This document shows positions 34,155-43,600 of a stretch of DNA of 64,000 bases, one piece after another (the stretch's first letter is position 1; each line of letters begins with the position of its first letter). Under the pieces are notes generated by a model that saw nothing but the letters and a program-made list of their open reading frames with translations, did no database searches and had not been told where the DNA came from. The stretch lies in assembly GCF_002081715.1 (NCBI RefSeq), contig NZ_MUKP01000026.1:24120-88119 (forward strand), read 5' to 3'. This DNA is from Nocardia donostiensis (lineage in GTDB: Bacteria; Actinomycetota; Actinomycetes; Mycobacteriales; Mycobacteriaceae). The translations under genes and the position numbers were made by a program.

Positions 34155-35378
34155 TCAGCCGAGCAGCACCGCCATCATCAGGGCATGGACCCGGGCCATG
34201 TGTTCGCGGCGAGGGTCGAACCGGATCAGTCGGCCCACATCGATGACCTGTCCGATCGCCGAATGCACACGGAAGCGTGCCTCGGTGGGGTCGGTGTCCA
34301 GCAGATTCGCCCATTCCAGCACGTTCTGCCGCTGGATGGCCCGCAGTTTGTGCTGCTCGGATTGCGGCAGATTGCTGAATTCGGCGTAATAGACCGGCAT
34401 GATCTCCGGCATCGCAAAACTCAGCCGCACATAGCGGTCGGCGATCCGGTCGGCGGCGTCCGCACGTCCCGTCGCCTCGGCCAGCGCCTCGGTGATGGCC
34501 ACCGCAAGCCGGTCCCCGGTGCGGTGGAAGGCCGCGGCCAGCAGATCGGATTTGCTGCTGAAGTACCGGTACACGCTGGAGGCGTTGATGCCGACGGCGG
34601 CGCCGATCTCCTCGATACTCGCCTCGTGGTAACCCTGCCTGCCGAAGATCCGGATCGCTTCGGTGAGCAGCTGTTCACGTTTCGAGGTGATCGGCAGACC
34701 ACGCGAGGCCGGTGGCGGGTCTGCTGCATCGGGGGCGGGCGGCAGCTCGGTGCGCGCCACCGCCCAGGCCAGATGTTGCAGCAGCGGCAGCAGGCGGGCA
34801 CCGGACAGGGCGGTGCGATGCGCGGAGATGCTGCCGATAGTGCTGAGCACGGCGGCGGCGAGCAGCGCGACGTCCTCGGCGGGCGCGTCGGGGCGCAATT
34901 GCGCGATCGGCTCGGCGAAGGCGGCGTTGAGGTCGTCGTAGAGGGTTTTGATGCGGGCCTTGTCGGCGCGCTCCAGATAGCGCCGCTCCCACCGGTAGAG
35001 CCCGGCCTCGCTCCGGATGTCGATGGTGTGTTCGGCGACCGCGCGGATCAACGCGTCGAGGCGCTGCTCGGCGTCGAGGGTGGGGTCGTCCGCGGCCTGC
35101 GCGGCCTCCAGCAGATGTCTGGCTCCCTCCTCGGCGGCGGCGACGAGCAGGGCGTATTTGTTCGCGAAATGCCGGTAGAGGGCGGGGCCGGAGATACCGA
35201 CCTCGGCCGCGATCTCGTCCACGCCGACCGGGTAATAGCCGCGTTCGCTGAACGCGCGGGCGGCGGCGCGCATGATCTGCAACTTGCGGTCTTTGGGTCT
35301 GCGCCGAGCCGATCGGTCGCCCGAACCCTCGTCTGCCTTGGGGCGCGCGAGGTCGACGTCGGCGCGATCCGCGACCAT
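34155..35378 (-). CDS. TetR-family regulator with two TetR domains
   Basis: 407 residues from the ATG at 35376-35378 with GGAGAGG upstream. Two complete TetR DNA-binding modules are visible. One is at about residues 28-75 (KLQIMRAAARAFSERGYYPVGVDEIAAEVGIS, LYRHFANK). The other is at about 230-275 (REQLLTEAIRIFGRQGYHEASIEEIGAAVGIN, VYRYFSSK). Each is followed by a helical ligand-binding part, so the protein is a head-to-tail duplication and may act as a monomeric pseudo-dimer. It is divergent from the enoyl-CoA hydratase gene, with twin GTTAAC sites between. Control of lipid or acyl-CoA genes is inferred. Confidence 0.88.
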   Translation of the reverse strand: MVADRADVDLARPKADEGSGDRSARRRPKDRKLQIMRAAARAFSERGYYPVGVDEIAAEVGISGPALYRHFANKYALLVAAAEEGARHLLEAAQAADDPTLDAEQRLDALIRAVAEHTIDIRSEAGLYRWERRYLERADKARIKTLYDDLNAAFAEPIAQLRPDAPAEDVALLAAAVLSTIGSISAHRTALSGARLLPLLQHLAWAVARTELPPAPDAADPPPASRGLPITSKREQLLTEAIRIFGRQGYHEASIEEIGAAVGINASSVYRYFSSKSDLLAAAFHRTGDRLAVAITEALAEATGRADAADRIADRYVRLSFAMPEIMPVYYAEFSNLPQSEQHKLRAIQRQNVLEWANLLDTDPTEARFRVHSAIGQVIDVGRLIRFDPRREHMARVHALMMAVLLG

Positions 35379-35410
35379 GTGCCTCTCCGTTCTGTCGACG
35401 GCGCCGCCGG

Positions 35411-35462
35411 TTGACAGCGCCGGACCAGTCAACCTAAGTTAACCACAATTCGCAATGTTAAC
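35411..35462 (+). promoter_or_regulatory. Promoter of the enoyl-CoA hydratase gene with twin GTTAAC operator sites
   Basis: TTGACA at 35411-35416 and TAAGTT at 35435-35440 with 18 bases between make a fair promoter toward the hydratase gene. The palindrome GTTAAC occurs at 35438-35443, overlapping the -10, and again at 35457-35462, 19 bases apart. Two sites match a regulator with two DNA-binding domains. Confidence 0.5.
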
Positions 35463-35508
35463 GAGGATTCTCACCCGGCGCGCGCCGACCGCATCCCAGG
35501 GAGCACAT

Positions 35509-36318
35509 ATGGTCAACAACGATTCCGCGGTCGACCGGACCGTGTCGGGCTTTTCCGCCGTCCGCGACGGCCGGATCCTGCGGATAACGATCACCAAGCC
35601 CGAACGCAAGAATGCCATCGACTACGACACTATGGTTGCGCTCGGCGACACTTTCCGCGCGGTAGCCGACAACCCCTCGATCCGGGTGGTCGTTTTCACC
35701 GGTGCGGGCGGTGATTTCTGCAGCGGCGCCGACCTGGCCTCCGGTCCCGCCGAAGCCCAGCGCGGAATCACTCCCGATGCGGTGATGGACGCCGCGAACC
35801 GGCTGGTGCGCGCCATTGTCGATGCCCCGGTGCCGGTGATCGCGCGGATCCGCGGCGCCGCGGCCGGTGTCGGCGTCGGCATTGCGCTGGCCGCGGACCT
35901 GGTCTACGCCAGCGACGACGCCTACCTACTGCTGGCGTTCATCAATATCGGCCTCATGCCCGACGGCGGGGCCGCCACCCTGGTCGCCGCAGCCGCCGGA
36001 CGCCCGCTGGCCGCACGGATGGCGCTACTCGGCGAGCGCCTGCCCGCCCCCGCCGCGCACGAGGCAGGGCTGTTTACCGATGTGGTGCCGGTCGACGAAC
36101 TCGACAATGTCGTCACCGCGGCCGCCGATAAAATCGCCCACGGCCCGCGCCGCGCCCTCGAACTCACCAAACAGGCCCTCAACCAGGCCACGCTCGCATC
36201 GCTCGATGCCGCCCTGGCCGCGGAGAAGACCGGCCAGATCGAGCTGCTGCAGTCACCGGACTACCTCGAAGGTGTGACCGCGATGCTCGGCAAGCGTAAA
36301 GCAGTATTCACCGAATAG
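35509..36318 (+). CDS. Enoyl-CoA hydratase/isomerase family protein
   Basis: 269 residues from the ATG at 35509 with AGGGAG upstream. Crotonase features are present: ITKPERKNAIDYDTM, the oxyanion-hole residues in GAGGDFCSGADLA and RGAAAGVGVGIALAADLVYASDDAYLLLAFINIGLMPDGG. The second Glu of classic hydratases is replaced by Asp/Gly at the MPDGG turn, which also occurs in isomerase-type members, so the exact reaction is open. It is divergent from the double TetR regulator. Confidence 0.85.
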   Translation: MVNNDSAVDRTVSGFSAVRDGRILRITITKPERKNAIDYDTMVALGDTFRAVADNPSIRVVVFTGAGGDFCSGADLASGPAEAQRGITPDAVMDAANRLVRAIVDAPVPVIARIRGAAAGVGVGIALAADLVYASDDAYLLLAFINIGLMPDGGAATLVAAAAGRPLAARMALLGERLPAPAAHEAGLFTDVVPVDELDNVVTAAADKIAHGPRRALELTKQALNQATLASLDAALAAEKTGQIELLQSPDYLEGVTAMLGKRKAVFTE

Positions 36319-36334
36319 CTTCGCCGGAAACGAC

Positions 36335-36369
36335 GACGGCCGCCCCGGCAAGTTGCCGGAGCGGCCGTC
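36335..36369. terminator. Bidirectional hairpin between convergent genes
   Basis: A 17-base inverted repeat (GACGGCCGCCCCGGCAA and its near-complement, one mismatch) lies between the stop of the enoyl-CoA hydratase and the stop of the mycolyltransferase, serving both. Confidence 0.8.
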
Positions 36370-36403
36370 GGTGTGCAACGGGTCGGAGACCGCCTCTATC
36401 AGG

Positions 36404-37471
36404 TCAGAGACCGAGTCCGCGGGCCAGCACCGGCCACGACTGCATCAAATCGTCACGCCAGTAACCCCACGAATGGGTGCCGGCATTCCGGAAGTTGTAG
36501 GTGGCCGGGATACCGAGCGAATCGAGACGGTTCTTCAGGTTGTGGGTGCAGTAGTTGGTGCCCGCTTCGATGATGCCGCCGATCAGGATCTGGTTGGCCA
36601 GACCGTAGGCGCCAGGCAGAGCGTAGGGGCCGTTCAGGGTGTCGTGCGGGCCGGGCAGGCCGTTGCCAGTGGAGATGTAGAGGTCCAGACCGCGCAGCCC
36701 TTCGGCGTTCACGTACGGGTCGTTCTTCACCCATTCTTCCGAACCCTGCGGGCCCCACATGTTCATCGTGTCACCGCCACCCCAGGTCTCCACGGTGAGC
36801 TTGACGAACTCCGAACCCACCGGATCGCTGGTCTGGGCGCAGCCGCTGTAGGCGGCGGCCACCTGGTACAGGCCGGGCTTGGCGATCGGCAGGGCGAGCA
36901 CGGTGGTGCCCGAGGTGGACAGGCCGGCGATACCGTTCACACCATTGGTGCCGAGTGCCGCGTCGACCAGCGGGGGCAGCTCCTCGGTGAAGAAGGTTTT
37001 CCACTTGTTGCGGCCCAGTACCGGGTCGTCCTTGATCCAGTCGGTGTAGTAGCTCCACTTACCACCGATCGGCTGGATGACGTTGACGTTCTTGTCCGAG
37101 AGGAATTCCAGCGCATCCGTCTTCATCTGCCAGGAGGCGTCGTCCTCACCGCCACCCGCACCGTTGAGCAGGTACAGGGTGGGCCGGGGGACGGACGCGT
37201 CGGCGGGACGCTGCACGTCGATGATGATGTTTTCGTCCATGGCCGTGGAGTGGACGTGCAGCCGGATGTTGCGGTCGTCCTTGTATTCGGCCTTGACAAT
37301 GCGTGACCCGTCAGGCGCGGTGGGGTCGGCAAGCAGAGATTTGGACTCGATGATGGGATCGGCCGACGCCGGAGATGCGCCGAGTCCGGACATCAGTCCC
37401 GCCAGTACCGCCGTCGCCGCGACCATCGCCGCGGTACGTTTGCCGCCACGCCGGGTGAGTCGACGTATCAA
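36404..37471 (-). CDS. Antigen-85-like mycolyltransferase/esterase, secreted (second paralogue)
   Basis: About 355 residues if started at the TTG at 37469-37471, which has AAGGTG 6 bases upstream and puts LIRRLTRRGGKR directly before the hydrophobic signal core AAMVAATAVLAGLMSGLGASPASA. An ATG at 37627 would add 52 residues not fitting a signal peptide. The motifs match the copy at 26255-27262: LYLLNGAGGGEDDASW, nucleophile AGLSTSGTT, YSGCAQTSDPVG, GGIIEAGTNYC and GTHSWGYW. Role: mycolic acid transfer in the outer envelope. It stands alone and is separated from the NRPS genes by about 177 bases. Confidence 0.85.
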   Translation of the reverse strand: MIRRLTRRGGKRTAAMVAATAVLAGLMSGLGASPASADPIIESKSLLADPTAPDGSRIVKAEYKDDRNIRLHVHSTAMDENIIIDVQRPADASVPRPTLYLLNGAGGGEDDASWQMKTDALEFLSDKNVNVIQPIGGKWSYYTDWIKDDPVLGRNKWKTFFTEELPPLVDAALGTNGVNGIAGLSTSGTTVLALPIAKPGLYQVAAAYSGCAQTSDPVGSEFVKLTVETWGGGDTMNMWGPQGSEEWVKNDPYVNAEGLRGLDLYISTGNGLPGPHDTLNGPYALPGAYGLANQILIGGIIEAGTNYCTHNLKNRLDSLGIPATYNFRNAGTHSWGYWRDDLMQSWPVLARGLGL

Positions 37472-37648
37472 TTTCGCACCTTCGCTTCGTATCGAATTTC
37501 CATCCGGGCTTTCCCCTCGTTCGGGCACGGACGCCCCGTCCTCCGGTGTCGGCTCGCGCCTACGGCCTATGTAGTCGTGACAACAGCGGACATCGTTACC
37601 GGAACGCGGCAGTTGTGGCTTCATCATGCCCGACCCTTACCCGCTCGA

Positions 37649-40600
37649 TCACGACCGACCCGCCGTTGCGTCGAGATCGAACAACTCGGCCAGCAACGGA
37701 CCGATCTGAGCGACCGCCTCGGGTGAGGTCATCTGATCGTGCACGGCCGGGATCGGGTGGTCCGTGATGGTTCCGTCCACGTATTCGGCCCAGTTCGCCG
37801 CCGCGTTGTCGTTATCTGCAGCGCTGAAATAGTCCAGCCTGCCGCGGAACACGCCCGGGCGGTGTTCGGCGATGAGTTCGGCCGAACGCACCGCGCTGCG
37901 GTAGATGCGGCGCACCCGCTCCGGGGTCAGCACAGCCATATCCGGCGGGATGGTGGCGTGCAGGGCGGCCAGCCCCTCCTCGGTCAGGTCGTGGATATCA
38001 CCGTCGGGCAGCACCGCGTCGGCGCCGATACCGAGTTCGGCCAACGCCTCCCGGATGGCCGCGCGGAAATCGGACACATCGATCGCCGGGTGGCTGTCCA
38101 GCATCGCCAACAGCGCCACCTGCTGACCGGCGGCCTGCAGTTCGGTGGCCACCGCGTGTGCGATGACACCGCCCAGCGACCAGCCGAGCAGATGGTACGG
38201 ACCTTCCGGCTGCACCGCGCGGATCTCGGCGACGTAGCGCTGCGCCATCTCGGTGAGCGATTCGGGCAGGTAGCCGTCTTCGCTCAGCGCGGGTGACTGC
38301 AGGCCGTACACCGGGTAGCTGGCGGGCAGGTACTTCGGGAAACCCGCGTAGCACCACGACAACCCGTACATCGGGTGAATACAGAACAGCGGTTCGGCCG
38401 GTTCGGTGTCGTGCGGGACGCGGGTGCGGATGGGCAGCAGCACCCCGAGCGCGGCATTGGAGTCCAGGTCGTAATCGTGTTCCCCGGCGAGCGCGGCGAG
38501 GATCCGCGCGGTAATCTCGGCCGGAGTGGAGTCGGTGAAGAACCACTGCACCCTGACCTGCGCTCCGGTGCGGGCACGCAACAGGCTGACCGCCCTGGTG
38601 GCGAGCAGCGAGTTGCCACCGAGATCGAAGAAATCGGTGTCGAGCCCGACCTTGTCGCGGCCGCCGAGCACCTCGGCGAACACCTCGGTGACGGTCTGCT
38701 CCAGCGGTGTGCCCGGTGCCCGGTAGGGGCGTGCACTCAGCTGCGGTGCGGGCAGCGCCTTGCGGTCGAGTTTGCCGCTGGCGTTCAACGGCAGCTCGTC
38801 GAGCACGACGAGCGCCGAAGGCACCATGTACGACGGCAACGAAGCGCGCAGGTGGGCAAGCAGTTCTCGGTCGTCGAACCGTCCGTCGGTGTTGTCGGCG
38901 GCGGGCACCACATAGGCAGCCAACCGTTCGCCTGCCCCGTCGCGCACCAGCGAAACCGCGGTGTGCCGCACCGACGGATGCTCGAGTAGCACCGCTTCGA
39001 TCTCGCCGAGTTCGATCCGCTGACCGCGCAGTTTCACCTGGAAATCGCTGCGGCCCAGGTATTCCAGCGCGCCGTCGCGCCAGCGCACCATATCGCCGGT
39101 GCGATACAGCCGCGCACCGCCGTCGTGGGCGATGAAACGTTCGGCGGTCAGCGCGGGCGCGCCGTAGTAGCCGCGAGCCAGCTGGACGCCCGCGACATAC
39201 AGTTCGCCGGGTGCGCCGGGCGGCACCGGTCGCAGTTGCCGGTCCAGCACGTGCACCCGGGTATTGGCCACCGGTGTGCCGATCGGGACCGTGCCGACTG
39301 CGGGTGCGGTCACCGGATGCGCGGTGACCACGGTCGCTTCCGCGGGCCCATACCAGTTGATCAGGTCGGCCGTCGGCAGAGCAGCGGCGAAGCGAGCGGC
39401 GGTCTCCCCCGGCAGCGCCTCACCTGCGGCGAAAACGCGCCGCAGCGACGGGTATTCCGCCGTGTCCGTGCGGGTGGCCACCGGGTCGAGGAACACATCG
39501 AGCATCGACGGCACGAAATGTACTGTGGTGACCCCGTAGTCGGTGATGACGCGCGACAGGTACGCCGGATCGCGATGACCGTCCGGTTCGGCGATCAGGA
39601 TCGATGCGCCGGTCTGCAACGGCCAGAACAACTCCCAAGTGGAGATGTCGAAGGTTGTCGGCGTCTTGTGCAGCACCACGTCGGAGACATCGTGCGGATA
39701 GGTGCGCTGTGCCCAGCGGAACTGGTTGGTCATCTGTCGGTGGGTGATCGCCACGCCCTTGGGTCTGCCGGTGGAGCCGGAGGTGTAGATGACGTAGGCC
39801 AGGTCGTCGGGCCGCACCGCGTTGTCCGGCTGCATGTCCAGCCGCGGCAGGTACTGGGTCTGCATGGTCATTACCTCTGCCTCGAGGTCCACGCGCGGCA
39901 GGTACAGCGTGGCTTCCGCGTCAGCGTCCACGGGTGGCAGGTACAGCGTGTCCACGGCGACGACGGGAACACCGGTGGCGGTGGCGAATCCGTCGGTTGA
40001 GGTGGTCAGCACGCACAGCGGGGCGGCGCCCGCCAGCACGTACTCATTGCGTTCGGCCGGATGATCGGGGTCGACCGGGACGTACGCGCCACCGGCCCGC
40101 AGCACCGCGTACACGGCGACCACCAGGTCGATACCGCGGCGCATCGCCACCGCGACCAGGGTTTGCCTGCCGACGCCGTAACGGGTCAGCTCCGCGGCCA
40201 GCGCCCGGGCCCGGCGGTCGAGTTCGAGGTAGGTGAGCACGGTGTCGCCGTAGCGCACCGCCGGGGCCTGCGGGGTGCGCGCTACCTGCGCGTCGAACAA
40301 CGACAGCAGGGTCGCCTCGTCGAGCAGCTCGCCGTCCTCGGTGGCGTTGTGTGCGGCCAGTTCGGCGCGTTCGCCGTCTAGCAGCACGTCGATATCGGCG
40401 AGCCTGGTCTGTGGTTCGGCGACGAAACGGCCGATGAGCGTTTCCAGCCGCCGCATCAGCGTCTCGGCCTGCGGGACGTCGAATACGTCGCGCAGGTACT
40501 TCACCGATACGCGCAGCTGATGGTCCAGCACCACCATCACGGTCAGTGGGTAGTGGGTGCCGTTGACCGCGTCGATGCCGGTGATGCTCATCCCGTCGAT

Positions 40601-43600
40601 GGCGTCTGCGCGGGCCGCCAGCCCTTCTCGGTCGACCGGGAAGGATTCGAACACCACCAGCGAGTCGAACAGTCCCTCGACGCCGATCTCGTCCTGGATA
40701 TCGCTGAGCCCCACGTAGTGGTAGTCCAGCAGCGCGGCCTGCTCGGCCTGCAATTGGCGTAGCAGCCCGCCGAGGGTGTCGGTCGCGGCGAGCCGCACCC
40801 GCACCGGGATCGCGTTGAGGAACAGGCCCACCATCGTCTCCACGCCGTCCAGCTGCGGTGGTCGGCCGGAGACGGTGGCGCCGAATACGACATCGTCGCG
40901 GTCGGTGGTGCAACCGATGAGCAGCCCCCAGGCGGCCTGGACCACGGTGTTGACCGTGACCCCCAGATGCGCGGCCAGCCGGGACAGCGCCGCGGTGTCC
41001 TCGGGGGACAGAGCGAACCCGACCTCGCCGACTCCGGCGGAGATCTGCCTGCCCAGCTCGACCGGCGCCAGCGGTGTCGGTTCGGTGATCCCGGACAGCG
41101 CCTGCCGCCACGCCTGCCGGGCGGTGGCACCGTCTTGGGCGACCAGCCAGGCCAGGTAGTCGCGGTAGGACCCGGCCGCGGGCAGCTGCCATGCATTACC
41201 GCCCATGACGTAGAGCGTCAGCAGATCCTGCATCAGCAGCGGCATGGACCAGCCGTCGATGAGGATGTGGTGGCTGGTCACCAACAAGCGGTAGGTGCCG
41301 GTGTTTGCGGTATCCGTAGTGCGTACCAGCGCGAACCGCAGCAGCGGCGCGCTGCGCATATCGAAGTGATCGGCCAGGTCCGCTTCCTGCAGCCTGCGCA
41401 GTTCTTCGGCGGCGGCGTCGACGGGCAGGTGTGTCAGGTCGACCAGCCGCCACGGCACCTCGATACCGTCCTGCACGATCTGCACCGGTTTGCCCGCGGC
41501 GTCGTCGGCGAAGGCGACCCGCAGGTTGTCGTGCCGGTCCAAGACTGCTTGCGCGGCCAGCCGCATCCGCTCGGGGTCGACCGCGCCGCCCAGGTCGAGC
41601 ATGAACTGGGTGGTGTAGACATCGACCGAGGTGTCGGCGAGCAGCGCGTGGAACAGCATGCCCGATTGCAGCGGGGTCACCGGCCAGATATCGGACAGTC
41701 CCGGATAGGTGTGGGCGAACCGGTCGATATCGGCCTGCTGCAACCGGACCAGCGGGAAGTCCGACGGGGTGAAACCGCCCGCGCCCGGTCGCAGGCCGTG
41801 TTCGGCGAGGCCGCCCAGCGCCCGGATCCAGTGTTCGGCGAAGATTTTCACCTCTTCGCCCGCGAATATCTCGGCCGCATAGTCGAACCGGGCCAGGAGG
41901 CCCTCGTCGGTGGCGTCGACCGTCAGCGCGAGCAGCAGATCGGTCGCAGGCGTGTCGGTGTGCACGCGGGCCGGGCGCAGATCCCGGTACCGCAGCGCGA
42001 ACCGTCCATCGTTGCGCAGGCCCGCTCCGGTGTCGGGGTTCAGGTACCGCAGCAGGGCGTAGCCGATACCGTTGCGGGGCACCGACCGGTGCAGTTCCTT
42101 GATCTGCACAAGCGCCGCGCCCGCCGCCGGGCCACCGACCAGGGCATCGGCAACATCGATACCGTCGAGCGCCAGCGGCAGCGGGAATTCGGTGCGGAAC
42201 CCGCCGACGATATTGTCGGCGCCCGCGCTGGCGATAGCGCGGCCGTCGGCCTCCAACCGGATCACCGAACCGATGGCTGTGGTGACGGTCTCCCGGTGGC
42301 CGGTACGCAAGGCGAGCGCGACCGCCGTCAGCAGCACCTCGGTGACGGTGGCGTGATACGCCTCGGCGACGGTGGCGACGGCCTCGGTGCCTTCAGCGGT
42401 GATGGTGAGCGAAACCCGCCGCCGCGCACGCAGGTCTGCCGCGCCGATCGCGGGGGCTTGCGGGACGGCGGTCAGGGCGCGCTCCCACCACAGGGCTTCC
42501 TCGGCCAGTTGCGGTGACCGCGCGTACTCCGCCAGCGACCGGATGATCGCGCCGAGCCCGGATTCGGGTGCGGCGGGCGCGGCGTGGCGGCCGTGGTTCC
42601 AGGCGGTGGTGAGCTGATCGATGATCGTCCGCCAGGAGATATCGTCGACGACGAGCGCGTTCGCGACGACGACCAGCAGGAACTGCTCCGGTGTTCCGGT
42701 TGCGACGAAATGGATGTTGCGACCCTCGACCGGGTCGAGTGCGGCCGCGGCGGCCTGCACCACATCGTCGATGGGCAGGGTGGTTTCGCCGCTGTCCGGG
42801 TCGAGCCAGCGGAACTGCTGGTCGTGCCGCTGGCCTGCGGGCGGGATGCGCAGCACCGGCTCGGTGGGATCGGGGTCGAGCCGCACCCACAGCATCGGAT
42901 GCTGTTGCAGCACCGCGCACACCGCGGTCTCGACATCCTCGGCTGGGCATTCGCGCGGCACACCGAGCACGATGGCGCGCACCTCGACACCGGGCACGCT
43001 GTTGCCGAGCAGCCGCACCGCGGTCGGGGTCGCGGGCAGTTCGCCCGATTCGTCACCGGCCGAGCCCGCGACGGACGCCCGCGCGGCGAGCGCCGCCACG
43101 GTGCGCGCTTCGAACACATCGCGCGGCGCGAATTCCACCCCCTGTGCCCTGGCGCGCGACACCACCTGGATCGAGACGATGCTGTCACCGCCGAGAGCGA
43201 AGAAATCGTCGTCCACCCCGACCTGCTCGATACCGAGCACCTCGCCGATCACGGCGGCAACCACCTCTTCGGCGCGGGTGCGCGGGGCGCGATAGGCGCG
43301 GGTTTCCAGTACCGGTTCCGGCAGGGCGCGCCGGTCGAGTTTGCCGACCGGGGTCAGCGGGATCTGGTCGAGCACGATGATCGCGGCGGGGACCATATGG
43401 TCCGGCAGCACTTGGGCGAGGTCGGCGGTGAGATCGGCGGTGTCGGGGTTCGCATCGGGTGCGGGCAGCACATACGACACCAGCATGGTGGCCCCGGCAC
43501 CGGATTCGCGGCCGACCGTGACGGCGAAGTCGATATCAGGCCTGCTCGCCAGCGCGCTGTCGATCTCGCCGAGCTCGATGCGGAAACCGCGCACCTTTAC

